From the NCBI GenBank assembly GCA_013152945.1, contig JAADFL010000205.1, forward strand, positions 28,657 to 92,656: a stretch of 64,000 nucleotides of DNA, given 5' to 3'. Numbering within the stretch: position 1 is the stretch's first letter; the number at the start of each line of letters is the position of its first letter. The notes beneath the pieces were generated by a model. That model searched no databases and was not told the DNA's origin. It saw only the letters and a list, made by a program, of their open reading frames with translations. The position numbers were made by a program, and so were the translations under genes. The DNA comes from Deltaproteobacteria bacterium (lineage in GTDB: Bacteria; Myxococcota_A; JAADFL01). Below are positions 1 through 8,976 of this stretch, one piece after another.

Positions 1-178
1 ACTGCGTTGCGGTTCGACCCGGAAAGGGGGATCCCGGGCAACTGGAGGAAAGGACTTCATTGGAGGACTCGTCAAAGGGCTCGTCAGCCTTGCAGCAGGT
101 ATCCAAAGCCAGCTTATCTTTGGAGTTTTGGAATCGCCTGGAGGCTCGCGTGCCGGTTCTGCATCAAAGGAGCGTGTT
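1..178. other. Window edge upstream of RHS gene
   Basis: No separate gene can be supported here. The reading frame of the downstream RHS gene stays open from base 2 to its ATG at 179 without a stop, so a longer product cannot be formally excluded. The frame-aligned translation before the ATG is Gly/Ser/Lys-rich and not recognisable. The AAAGGAG at 166-172 marks the real start of translation. Confidence 0.5.
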
Positions 179-3100
179 ATGTGGAGCACTGAAGAGAGTG
201 GGCGGCGTTCTAGCGCATGGAACGTGGGGAGCAACGGTTTTCTGGGATTTGTTGCGGCTCTTGCCGCTTCTACAGGGCTGCTGGCCTGCAGCGGAAGCAA
301 TGGTTCGTCCTCGGGAGGTGGAGGCGACAAAGACAAGGAGATAGTCTGCGAAGGCCCAGCGCCGTCGTCGGAGAAAGCCGGTTTCGTGCGCGCCTCGGTG
401 TTGCGCTCCGATTCCGGGGAACCGGTTAAAGGCGCCGTGGTGACCCTGGACGGCGTGGAAGGCTGCGTATCCACGGGCGAGGACGGGATGTTCAAAATTC
501 CCGTGCCCGGCGGCGGAGCGTTCAAGCTCAGGGTACGCTGCACGGGCACCACGGGCGCCATGAGACGCGACATCGTGTCATCCGGCAGCAGCCTGTCGCT
601 GGGCACGATTTACCTGAAGGACCTGGATCGGGCGATAACGAGGATCGGACCTTCAGGGGGAATCCACGAGAGCTCCAAGGGCGGCCTCAAGCTGGAGTTT
701 CCTGTAGGCAGCCTTGCAAGGACCGTGAATGTCCGCGCAACCAGGTTCGAGCGCTCCAGGGACCTGCCGGCGCCCCTCCCCAGGACATCGCACTTCACCA
801 TGGCCTTCGAGGCGGACGTACAAGGCGAGGCCTTGAACAAGCCCGTTCATGTGACACTGCCCAACGACTACGGGTTTCCGCCGGGCACCAAGGTGCCGGT
901 CGGCGCGTTCGACGACAAAGCCGGCGAGTGGGTGCCCTCGGGCATGGGCATGGTGAGCGAAGACGGCAAGACCATCGAGTTCGATGCAAAGCACCTCTCG
1001 TCATACGATTGCAACTTGCCCGTTACCGCTACGGATACACCGGGCGTGTCCAGGCGTGACAAGAAACGTCCTGACAAGGGGTGCGGGAGGAACGGTTCGG
1101 GAGGCTCGTCCGAGGTGGACGTGCGCACCGGCGGGCTGGAGCTGGAGGTGGAGGCTCCACTAGGAAGGACTCACGGCGCGGACCGGAGCCTGACCCTGGT
1201 GTATCACTCGATCGCTGCATCGCCTTCCGCATGGATCGGCGGTTTGAGGACCGAGAACCCGGGCGACTTGAGCGAAGCGCCGAAGTACGCAGGCATGGAA
1301 GTGCAGGTGGAGGGCGTACGCCATTTGGTTTACCTCGAGGCGGCGGAGCAGGAGAACTGGGTCTCCTTCCTGTGGAACGGCCGCGACATCGACGGCAACC
1401 TGAAGGAGACCGGGTTGTACGACGCGTGGCTGAGAGCCTTCTACGCCTTGCCCGGTGTTTTCGCCACTGCCGACGTATTCGGCGGGCCGCCCGTGTCCAG
1501 CCTGGGTATAGAGGCGGACGAGCTGGCCGAGGCGGACGCCGAGGTCTTTGCCAAGCTGGTGCTGATAAACCAGGTGGACAGCCCCATAGCTGCGGGATGG
1601 AGCGTAGCGGGTCTCATGAGCATCCACCCGCACCAGGACGGCACGGTCCTCCTGGTCGAAGGCGGTGAGAGCAGGGGCGTATTCGGCAGAACTGGAAGGC
1701 TCGAGATCGTTGCAGGGGATCCGGACGGCGGCACGGATTGTGGTGACGGCTCGCCGGCCCAAAACAGGTGCCTTGACTACCCGGTCGCAGTTGCAGCCGG
1801 CCCGGACGGCTCGGTATTCGTCGCTGACAGTGACTCCATTAGGAAGGTGACACCGGACGGTAAGTGGGAGATGGTGTATGACGGCTCGTCAGGTAACTTC
1901 GACCCGGTATGCCTTTCAGTGTCGCCCGGCGGCGACCTGTACGTATGCGACGAATGGTCCGGGGTGGTGTACAAAGTCAATGGCTCCGGGCTCGAGAAGG
2001 TGGCGGGCGGTGGCCAGCCCTATATGCCTGGTTTGGGCATGGATCCCACTGTGAGTCACCCCACGGACGTGGCCTTTGCGCCTGACGGTTCCATGTACAT
2101 AGCCGATTGGCCTTATGGGCTGCGGCGATTGGCGCCCGACGGGACGCTCCATAGCCTGGAGCCGGAAGGTAACCCGGACTACCCGGCGCCATACAAGATA
2201 GCCCTTGGGAATGACGGCTCCGTTTACTTGGCGGAGCTCAAGAGGTGCCGGGTGAGGAGGCTATTGCCGGACGGCACCATGATCACTGTGGCGGGAAGGG
2301 ACTCTGTGTGCGGGTTTGCAGGCGACGGCGGTTTCGCGTCCAAGGCCCTGCTGGACCACCCGAACGCCCTCGTCCTTGCGGCCGACGGCACACTGTACAT
2401 CTCGGACCAGTGGAACGACAGGATCAGGGCCATTGACCCGAATGGAAGGATAATGACCGTTGCCGGCAAGGGAGCAAAGTCAGGCTCGGGGTTCGGTTTC
2501 GGCGGGCCGGCTTTGAACGGCCTGGTGCCCAGACCCGAGGACCTGGACATGGACGGGAACGGCAACCTGCTCACTGTATACAAGGGAGACGGCGTGGTCG
2601 TCCGGGTGGACATGCAGGCGAGGCTCTATGGCAGACCGAACGGATCCACGGACAGCCTGGAGCTCCTCTCCGGCGGCAATTACAAGATGGTCAGCGGCAT
2701 GGGAGCAGTAATCGTTTTCGACAAGGACGGCAGGATGCTGGAGAGGACCGACTCACACGGAAGAAAGACCGAGTACGAGTACGACGAGCAGGGGAGGCTC
2801 TTGCGAGTCCGCGACGACCTGGGACAGGTCGCGAGTCTGTCTTATTCCGGCAGTGGCATAGAGATGATCAAGGCTCCTGACGGCAGAGAAACCAGGTTCG
2901 AGGCGGACCCGGAGCGGAACCTCGTGAAGGTGACATTTCCGGACGGAACCATTAACTCCTTCTCCTACGGCGGGAACCACTTGATGTCAGGATGGACCGA
3001 TGCAGAGGGAAGGTCTGCTTCGTACGAATACGATGCGTACGGAAGGATAAAGGCGGTGGACCGGGGAGCGGGCCGAAAGAGGGAGTACAAACCCCTGGAG

Positions 3101-5719
3101 ACCCAGGCGCTGTTGAACGACTATATCGAGGCCGGTCTCGGAAAGACTCCAGACGACCCCGCTCCTCCGCTAACAGAGCCGAAGGTGGAAGTGGTGGATG
3201 CGAACGGCGGCGTGTACACGTACAAGTATGACTCGTTCTACGAGATGGTGTCGGTAACTTTGCCGGACGGCACCGAGATAGACATGACAAACGCAGACTG
3301 CCTGATGCCTTCGTCAGTGAGAATGCCGGACGGATCGACGACCACCACCTATTACGACGAGTGGGGCCGTATCATCAAGGAGTCTTCGCCGCTGGGACAA
3401 CGCTCATTCGATTACGACTTCCAACGCGGCCTGCTCACCAGCCTCACCACCTGGGGCGGGAAGATATTCAACTACACCTATTACGACGACGGAGACCTGA
3501 AGGAAGTTTTGGACAATTACGGGAAGCCGAAGTTCACCTTGGCCTATACGGACGACGGACAGATTAAGTCCATTACCGACGCCACCGGCGTCACCACCAC
3601 GTACTCGTACGACGGCATGGGCAACCTCGAGACCGTATCGAGCGTCCTGGGCACCCATCTGACCTTCAATAGGGATGCGCGTGGAAACGTGGTGCGGGTG
3701 GAGGATCCTGGGGTCACCACGGGGCTGGATTACGACTCGATGGACAGGGTTGTAAAGGTGACGGACGGGAACGGCGACGAGCACGTCATATCCAGGGACG
3801 GCCAAGGTCTGGTGACCGGCTTTTCGTCCGGAGGAGTCGCCACTGCCCTGGGCCGCGACTCGGCAGGCCGGCTCATCTCGGTGTCCTTTGCGGGCGCGCC
3901 TGCATGGAGCCTGGAGTACGACGGCGAGGACAGGATCACGTCGATAGGCAGCGCAGAAGGCAAGGTAGAAGTAGAGTACGGCCTAATGGGCAACATCGTC
4001 AAGAGGAGCATCACGTGGCAGGGAGGCTCACAGACAGCAATGTTCGATTACGATCCCGCCGGCAGGATGCTCTCTGCAAAGGACGACGACAGTTCGATAA
4101 CCTTCGAGCGTGATCAGAGGACCAAGCTCGTCACCTCGGTTACCCAGTTCCACCATGGCATGGCAGAGCCCATAACCATTGGGTACAACATGAACGGAGA
4201 CCAAGAGGCAGAGCAGGTCATCTATCCGGCCTTGACCGGGTTCCAAGGCGGCGAGTACGACTTCGACAGGGACGAGTTCACCGGCAGAGTAACCTCGACA
4301 TGGGACCCGGACGGAAACACCTATGACTTTTTACGGGACGATGCAGGCAGGCTCACGGGCCTGCAGGTGAACGGGGGGCAGGATTTCGACGCAGAGTTCT
4401 CCAGGGACGCGGCAGGCAGGACCACGGGCGTAACCTATTACAAGGACTACTGGCGCGAGGCTGTGCTCCTTTCCGTGCAGGACGAGCTGGCCCTGGACGG
4501 AGTGAGGCTGCGCACCGTGTCGGCCGGCGTGACCATCGGCTACTCGTACGACGGGGTCCGCAGGTTGACCGGGGCCGTGTACTCTGACACGAGGCAGGAC
4601 GAGTCATACTCTTACGACGCTAGAGGCGACCTGTCCGGCCAAGGCGTGTCTTACGACGAGTACAGGAGGCTGATTTCCGCCAATGGTTACGAGTACGAGT
4701 ACGACCGGGCCGGCAGGGTCGTGAGGCGCACCCGCAGCAGTGACTCGAGCAAGCTGGAGCTGTACTGGGACGGGGATGACAACCTGGTGCAGGTGGATGT
4801 TTACGGGCCTGGGGATACGGCGCCGGCCCACGTGGTAAAGTACAGGTACGACGCCTTCGGCCGGAGGATCGGAAGAGACGTGGACGGAGATATGGAGTTC
4901 TACATATACGACAGGGACAACCTGGCAATGATCGTGGACGACCAGGGCGCGTTGAAGGACTTCTTCCTGTACGGCAGCGAACTGGACAGGCCTGTTGTGA
5001 TGTTCAGCCATGGGGAGAAGTACGGCATAATGACCGATACAATGGGCACTGTGCTGGGACTGGTGAGGCTGTCGGACCACACGGTGGTCTCGACCTGGAA
5101 GTACACGGCCCTCGGCGCCAGGGTGGAGCATACGGGCCAGGTGGACTGCCCGATTGGCTTCCAGGGCAGGCTGCACGATACCTTGACCGGCCTGGTTTAC
5201 TTCAGGACCAGGGAGTACGATCCGGCTGTAGGCCGCTTCCTGAGCACGGATCCTCTCAAGTTCACCAGCTTCGGCCACCCTTACGCCTTTCCCGGCATGG
5301 ACCCGGTGAACAGGTCCGATCCCTTCGGCATGGGACCCAGGGCAGTAAAGGCGATTGGAGAAGGCGTGCTCACTTACAACGGTATGAAGGGCAAAATCGA
5401 GGGAGGCGTAGTCAAGGCTGCAGGAGGCGAAGGCTCCGGCACCGGCGAGGCTGCTCGGATGGCTTTCAAGACGGCCGGCAACGCAATGATAGACACTGCA
5501 AGCAAGGCTGCCAGCCTGACCCCGTACCAGGCCTATGGTCCGAGCGTCACCGACATGATCGGTTACGCGTACAAGGCGTACAAGGCAAAGAACCCGTGCG
5601 AGCGGGCCAAGGTGGGCGGCGAGATACTCACGGACATTGTTCCGGGAGGCAAGAAGTGGTTGAAGCCGCTGGTGGACGATTTCAACAACCTCGGCAACAT
5701 GGTGCACGCGGGAAGGTGA
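179..5719 (+). CDS. RHS/YD-repeat lipoprotein with NHL propeller
   Basis: A 1846-residue surface lipoprotein. The ATG at 179 has AAAGGAG six bases upstream and gives a signal peptide ending in the lipobox TGLLAC (Cys37), so I prefer it to earlier TTG starts. Order of domains: carboxypeptidase-regulatory-like fold (about 67-125), a ZU5-like segment opening with IGPSGGIHESSKGG (about 150-290), NHL beta-propeller repeats with GSVFVADSD, GSMYIADW and GTLYISDQWNDRI (about 520-860), then many YD repeats of the type YDEQGRLLRVRDD to about 1690. The RHS core signature GLVYFRTREYDPAVGRFLS precedes a 128-residue tail. RHS shells encapsulate a C-terminal payload released by self-cleavage; this tail is Gly/Ala/Lys-rich and I do not recognise a toxin fold. 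No immunity-like gene follows directly. The gene looks more GC-rich than most neighbours, which may mean transfer. Family assignment is certain, role is not. Confidence 0.93.
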   Translation: MWSTEESGRRSSAWNVGSNGFLGFVAALAASTGLLACSGSNGSSSGGGGDKDKEIVCEGPAPSSEKAGFVRASVLRSDSGEPVKGAVVTLDGVEGCVSTGEDGMFKIPVPGGGAFKLRVRCTGTTGAMRRDIVSSGSSLSLGTIYLKDLDRAITRIGPSGGIHESSKGGLKLEFPVGSLARTVNVRATRFERSRDLPAPLPRTSHFTMAFEADVQGEALNKPVHVTLPNDYGFPPGTKVPVGAFDDKAGEWVPSGMGMVSEDGKTIEFDAKHLSSYDCNLPVTATDTPGVSRRDKKRPDKGCGRNGSGGSSEVDVRTGGLELEVEAPLGRTHGADRSLTLVYHSIAASPSAWIGGLRTENPGDLSEAPKYAGMEVQVEGVRHLVYLEAAEQENWVSFLWNGRDIDGNLKETGLYDAWLRAFYALPGVFATADVFGGPPVSSLGIEADELAEADAEVFAKLVLINQVDSPIAAGWSVAGLMSIHPHQDGTVLLVEGGESRGVFGRTGRLEIVAGDPDGGTDCGDGSPAQNRCLDYPVAVAAGPDGSVFVADSDSIRKVTPDGKWEMVYDGSSGNFDPVCLSVSPGGDLYVCDEWSGVVYKVNGSGLEKVAGGGQPYMPGLGMDPTVSHPTDVAFAPDGSMYIADWPYGLRRLAPDGTLHSLEPEGNPDYPAPYKIALGNDGSVYLAELKRCRVRRLLPDGTMITVAGRDSVCGFAGDGGFASKALLDHPNALVLAADGTLYISDQWNDRIRAIDPNGRIMTVAGKGAKSGSGFGFGGPALNGLVPRPEDLDMDGNGNLLTVYKGDGVVVRVDMQARLYGRPNGSTDSLELLSGGNYKMVSGMGAVIVFDKDGRMLERTDSHGRKTEYEYDEQGRLLRVRDDLGQVASLSYSGSGIEMIKAPDGRETRFEADPERNLVKVTFPDGTINSFSYGGNHLMSGWTDAEGRSASYEYDAYGRIKAVDRGAGRKREYKPLETQALLNDYIEAGLGKTPDDPAPPLTEPKVEVVDANGGVYTYKYDSFYEMVSVTLPDGTEIDMTNADCLMPSSVRMPDGSTTTTYYDEWGRIIKESSPLGQRSFDYDFQRGLLTSLTTWGGKIFNYTYYDDGDLKEVLDNYGKPKFTLAYTDDGQIKSITDATGVTTTYSYDGMGNLETVSSVLGTHLTFNRDARGNVVRVEDPGVTTGLDYDSMDRVVKVTDGNGDEHVISRDGQGLVTGFSSGGVATALGRDSAGRLISVSFAGAPAWSLEYDGEDRITSIGSAEGKVEVEYGLMGNIVKRSITWQGGSQTAMFDYDPAGRMLSAKDDDSSITFERDQRTKLVTSVTQFHHGMAEPITIGYNMNGDQEAEQVIYPALTGFQGGEYDFDRDEFTGRVTSTWDPDGNTYDFLRDDAGRLTGLQVNGGQDFDAEFSRDAAGRTTGVTYYKDYWREAVLLSVQDELALDGVRLRTVSAGVTIGYSYDGVRRLTGAVYSDTRQDESYSYDARGDLSGQGVSYDEYRRLISANGYEYEYDRAGRVVRRTRSSDSSKLELYWDGDDNLVQVDVYGPGDTAPAHVVKYRYDAFGRRIGRDVDGDMEFYIYDRDNLAMIVDDQGALKDFFLYGSELDRPVVMFSHGEKYGIMTDTMGTVLGLVRLSDHTVVSTWKYTALGARVEHTGQVDCPIGFQGRLHDTLTGLVYFRTREYDPAVGRFLSTDPLKFTSFGHPYAFPGMDPVNRSDPFGMGPRAVKAIGEGVLTYNGMKGKIEGGVVKAAGGEGSGTGEAARMAFKTAGNAMIDTASKAASLTPYQAYGPSVTDMIGYAYKAYKAKNPCERAKVGGEILTDIVPGGKKWLKPLVDDFNNLGNMVHAGR

Positions 5720-6021
5720 GGCCCCCGACATATCGGCAATGCTTGAATCAGTTTGCCTTTCGGCCATAGGAAGCATGACTTTATTGCTGTTTCCTTGCCG
5801 TGTTTATCAAATGAGGAAATTCAAGTCCCCGGTCTCCCAGCTTTTGTACCTGGTCGATTATTTTTGAGGCCTGGCAAGGCAATACCTGTTGTGAGCCACA
5901 TGAGTTACGGCAACTTCATTTTACCTTGACACTGTGCGCTTCAGGATTATGATACACTGCGTCAACCGGGTGGGTGGCGCTAACCGGCATTATTGCGAGA
6001 GAAGTCGTGGAGGAGGAATTA
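5720..6021. other. Intergenic region with promoter
   Basis: No gene is seen in these 302 bases. The first 200 carry no convincing terminator or RNA structure. The last 100 hold the promoter at 5926-5953 and the ribosome binding site of the next operon. Confidence 0.6.
5926..5953 (+). promoter_or_regulatory. Sigma70-type promoter of the phasin-like/ParA operon
   Basis: A perfect -35 box TTGACA at 5926-5931 is followed after 16 bases by TATGAT at 5948-5953. The predicted transcript starts near 5960, about 60 bases before the ATG at 6022. No other good start signal lies between the RHS gene and this operon. Confidence 0.65.
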
Positions 6022-6345
6022 ATGAACAAGGTCTTTGATCAATTGAAGAACATGGGCGAGGAAAAATTGGGACAGCTTGTAGCCAAGCTGCTTTCAAACG
6101 AGAAATTCGTGCAAGGAGTCCAGGTGCTGGTATCCAAGAGCCTGGAGGCCAAGGAGATGGTTGACAAGCAGGTACAGGTATTGCTTGGAGCCATGGGCCT
6201 GCCCACTGCCGAAGAATATCGAAATCTTATCGAGAGATTGGAAAGTGTCGAGGAAGACCTGGATGTTATAAAAGAAAGGCTCGGCAAGCTGGAACAAAAG
6301 AACAAGTCCAAGGCGAAAAAAAAGGCCTCTCCCAAGAAGTCTTGA
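6022..6345 (+). CDS. Phasin-like coiled-coil protein with Lys-rich tail
   Basis: A 107-residue soluble protein. The ATG at 6022 follows GGAGGAGGA closely; an in-frame upstream start at 5974 lacks a binding site. It is almost wholly helical: an amphipathic region (residues 1-60, with KMVD/KQVQ-type heptads around EMVDKQVQVLLGAMGLP), a Pro break, then a coiled coil (EYRNLIERLESVEEDLDVIKE) and a tail of Lys, Ser and Ala (residues 93-107). Size and layout match phasin-type granule-coat proteins and small ParA partner proteins; this is a resemblance only. It is first in an operon with ParA (17-base gap) and an acyltransferase, which suggests it is either the cargo adaptor or the granule coat. The basic tail may contact DNA or acidic lipid. 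Confidence 0.75.
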   Translation: MNKVFDQLKNMGEEKLGQLVAKLLSNEKFVQGVQVLVSKSLEAKEMVDKQVQVLLGAMGLPTAEEYRNLIERLESVEEDLDVIKERLGKLEQKNKSKAKKKASPKKS

Positions 6346-6362
6346 CCATGGGGACTTAACGA

Positions 6363-7169
6363 GTGAGCAAGGCGGGCAAGACCAGGCGCATAGCCCTGAT
6401 AAATGAAAAGGGCGGGACATGCAAGACCACGCTTGCAGTAAACCTGGGGGCATACTATGCGATGTACCTCAAGAAAAAGGTTCTGCTCGTCGATCTCGAT
6501 CCACAGGGTCATGTGGGCAAGACCCTTGGCTTCGATGTGAGACGGCTGGACAAGACATCCATGGACTTGTTGTATGACCCGCATACGGGTATTGCTGATG
6601 CGGCCAAGCAATCCAGGATCGAAAGTCTAGACGTGGTTTGTGCCAATAAGTCATTGTCAGAATTTCCAGTAGTTGCGGCCAGGCACAAGGACAGGGAATA
6701 CAAGCTTACAAGAAAACTCGACAATGCTCATGCTTATGACATGATAATCTTCGATACACCTCCGTCCATAGGCCTGGTAAACTTGAATGTGATGCTGGCC
6801 GCAAATGAAATAGTGGTTCCTGTCAATATTACGTACCTGGCTCTGGATGGATGCGCGGAAATCCTGGATACGGTCGAACAGGTGAAGATCGATTACAAGA
6901 GGGACAAGTTAGGCGTGACCATGATTGTTCCCACCTTGTACCGTAATACGAACCTGGCAAAGGAAATTCTGGACAAACTGGAAACTTATTTCCCGAGACA
7001 GATTTCCAGGACTGTATTGGGCTTCAATGTGAAGATCGACGAAGCCCAGTCCCATGGAAAGACTATTTGGGAGTATGCACCATCGAGCCCCGGAGCCCGC
7101 ATGCTGGAAGCAATTGCTTTGGAGGTGGATAGCCGTGACCCCGGACGTCCTCGGAAACGATCCGTTTGA
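6363..7169 (+). CDS. ParA/MinD-family partition ATPase
   Basis: A 268-residue ATPase of the ParA type, which positions plasmids, chromosomes or protein cargos by ATP-dependent binding to the nucleoid. It starts with GTG at 6363. The deviant Walker A motif NEKGGTCKTT (residues 14-23) contains the signature Lys16, and LLVDLDPQGH and IIFDTPPSIG give the A' and Walker B motifs. There is no N-terminal helix-turn-helix, and no parB lies nearby, so this is an orphan ParA rather than the chromosomal ParAB. The C-terminus is basic (RPRKRSV), common where ParA binds DNA nonspecifically. It overlaps the next gene by 35 bases, implying coupled translation. Neighbouring phasin-like and acyltransferase genes suggest its cargo is a storage granule or membrane-linked body, by inference only. 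Confidence 0.9.
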   Translation: MSKAGKTRRIALINEKGGTCKTTLAVNLGAYYAMYLKKKVLLVDLDPQGHVGKTLGFDVRRLDKTSMDLLYDPHTGIADAAKQSRIESLDVVCANKSLSEFPVVAARHKDREYKLTRKLDNAHAYDMIIFDTPPSIGLVNLNVMLAANEIVVPVNITYLALDGCAEILDTVEQVKIDYKRDKLGVTMIVPTLYRNTNLAKEILDKLETYFPRQISRTVLGFNVKIDEAQSHGKTIWEYAPSSPGARMLEAIALEVDSRDPGRPRKRSV

Positions 7170-8046
7170 GCGACTCGGAAGGGTAAAGCCCAAAACCGGA
7201 AAAAAGAGCAAAGTAAGGTCAAAGCCTCGTACAAGTGCAAAGAAAACAAGTAAAAAAAAGAAAAAAGACGATGTTTCCGTACCTCGCAGTACAGGCAAAC
7301 AAGCGCCTGCCGAAAATGCACCGCTTTATCCGGTGCTTTCCAGGCTGACCGGGCCCGGACTCGCTTTGAGGACTATAGCAAGACTTCTTTACGACATGTA
7401 CTTCAGGGTAAAACTTGAAGATGTTCACAATGTGCCTGTTGCAGGTCCCTTGCTGGTTGTTGCCAACCATGCAGGGATGCTGCCTTATGATGCACTCATG
7501 CTCCAGGTAGGGCTGGAGCGAAGGCCGGGTATGCCCAGGTCGTCCAGGGTGCTGGCTGAACCAGACTCGCTTGCATCCAGGCTCCAGGGCTTTTTTTCCG
7601 GCAGGGCGGTTACATGGCGGGATGCACATGATGCCCTTTCTTCCGGCCACGCGGTTCTGTTCTTTCCAGAGGGTTGCCGGAGTTTGACCAAGCCCTACGT
7701 GGACAGGTATCGCCTGTTGCCTTTTTCCGGCATGGACGTCTTCGAGTCTGTACTGAACACCCGGGCGGCAGTTGTTCCTGTGGCAATAGTCGGTTCAGAG
7801 GAGGCTCATCCTGTTCTGGCAAGGCTGAATATCCTGGGTAACACCGTGCCGCTGACCCCTACCTGGCCCCTGTTCGGGCCGTTAGGCTTGATACCCCTGC
7901 CCGTTAAGTGGATCATCCGTTTCGGTGAGCCCATAAAACCGGGGGAAATGAAGACTCCCGAAGGTATGAGCGAGGCGGTGCGCCGCAGGATAACCGCAAT
8001 GCTGGCAGAGATGCTGTCCAGCAGGAAGAGCCGGTTCTTCGGATAA
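7135..8046 (+). CDS. PlsC-family lysophospholipid acyltransferase
   Basis: A 303-residue acyltransferase that would move acyl chains onto a glycerolipid at the inner face of the membrane. The GTG at 7135 is chosen because GGAGG lies at 7121-7125; it overlaps parA by 35 bases. Residues 1-65 form a very basic leader (KTGKKSKVRSKPRTSAKKTS, then KKKKK), unusual for the family. The catalytic block VANHAGMLPYDALML has the NH...D arrangement with a six-residue gap, and FFPEGCRSL gives the EGxR substrate site. VPVAIVGSEEAHP is the third block. There is no long membrane helix. Being third in an operon with a phasin-like protein and ParA, it may supply lipid to a granule or to a membrane domain. Substrate cannot be told from sequence. 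Confidence 0.88.
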   Translation: MTPDVLGNDPFERLGRVKPKTGKKSKVRSKPRTSAKKTSKKKKKDDVSVPRSTGKQAPAENAPLYPVLSRLTGPGLALRTIARLLYDMYFRVKLEDVHNVPVAGPLLVVANHAGMLPYDALMLQVGLERRPGMPRSSRVLAEPDSLASRLQGFFSGRAVTWRDAHDALSSGHAVLFFPEGCRSLTKPYVDRYRLLPFSGMDVFESVLNTRAAVVPVAIVGSEEAHPVLARLNILGNTVPLTPTWPLFGPLGLIPLPVKWIIRFGEPIKPGEMKTPEGMSEAVRRRITAMLAEMLSSRKSRFFG

Positions 8047-8260
8047 TCAGGTTCGAACAGCATCCATAGATTCAATTGATCCCGGTTGCAGGGCGGCTTT
8101 TGATCTTGGTAATGGATCGGACGACAAGGCCGGGGAACTTTTACAGAGAACAATGTGACAGAATAAATGACTTGAAAATTCCCGGGGTACGGAGGAAATA
8201 CTACAAGTCCTGACCAGGAACACTTCCATTAATAATATTATGTCTAAAATATATTTTTTG

Positions 8261-8506
8261 TCAGGTCTTCTTGACCGGCTGTTCAACAGTTTCCTTGTTG
8301 TCTTGTTCGACCGGCTTCTTATTCTCTCCCTGCTCCAATTTCGGGTTGCCGGGCGTGACATCGATGGGCGGCGTTTCATTGGTTGCTTTCTTGAAGTTTC
8401 TGATCCCCTTGCCCAGGGCGGATCCCAATTCAGGCAACCTGCCCGCCCCGAACACTATTACGACTATCAGGAGGATCAGGATTAGTTCCCAGATCCCAAG
8501 TCCCAT
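8261..8506 (-). CDS. tatA: Twin-arginine translocase subunit TatA/TatE
   Basis: An 81-residue protein of the Tat export pore, which moves folded proteins across the inner membrane. One membrane helix (residues 5-21, [14 protein letters not shown]) is followed by the conserved hinge [20 protein letters not shown] and an acidic and polar tail without structure. Length is typical for TatA. The ATG is preceded by GGGAGGA. No tatB or tatC is adjacent; it lies downstream of selA and a zinc-ribbon gene on the same strand with a 166-base gap, so co-transcription is possible but not shown. Confidence 0.93.
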   Translation of the reverse strand: MGLGIWELILILLIVVIVFGAGRLPELGSALGKGIRNFKKATNETPPIDVTPGNPKLEQGENKKPVEQDNKETVEQPVKKT

Positions 8507-8672
8507 GTCTTCCTCCCGGGAGATCCAAGACCTCCCTGACTTTCAAAGATTCAGATTAGCACAGCTTCATCCAGGTGGCAAACATTTGAATTGGCCGATT
8601 GGCTTGCAGATTGTTCTTTCATGACTATCCTGCTTACCCGGGCAATGAAAAAATCATGATTCTGCCACGCCT

Positions 8673-8972
8673 CTAGGTAACCCATCCCTCCATGGAGGGA
8701 TCGCCCGCATTCAGAGGATCGTGCACTATCTTGTTCCTGCACTCCTGGCAAAGAAGAAACACCCTTTCTATCCAGACCTCGTCTTCCAGTTCCTCCTCGG
8801 TTTTTTCATGAATACTGCTAAGTAATGCTTCTGTGTCCAAAGATCCCGTGTCCTTTTCCTCGAGAAAGCCGTCGAAGTCCGCGGTTATGGTCAACTTCAT
8901 AATGTATTTCACACTGCCCTGGGGCAGGTTCTTGCCGCACCTGGAGCACCTTGAATGATTGCCTGATTCCAT
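8673..8972 (-). CDS. Small zinc-ribbon-like protein
   Basis: A 99-residue soluble protein. It has two Cys pairs, CSRC near residue 9 and CQEC near residue 76, giving a likely four-Cys zinc ribbon that folds the ends together around an acidic, Glu-rich middle (EKTEEELEDEVW). The ATG at 8972 lies four bases after the selA stop codon, so it is in the same transcript as selA. No catalytic motif is visible. Proteins of this build are often conserved hypothetical genes near selA in anaerobic deltaproteobacteria; I do not know a function. Confidence 0.78.
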   Translation of the reverse strand: MESGNHSRCSRCGKNLPQGSVKYIMKLTITADFDGFLEEKDTGSLDTEALLSSIHEKTEEELEDEVWIERVFLLCQECRNKIVHDPLNAGDPSMEGWVT

Positions 8973-8976
8973 GCCT

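Noticed and set aside
4604-5776. 390-residue minus-strand frame across the RHS 3-prime end
   Set aside because: Val/His-rich composition typical of the complement of YD repeats, no binding site.
8551-8751. 66-residue minus frame after the zinc-ribbon gene
   Set aside because: Overlaps the end of that gene in another frame with no features.
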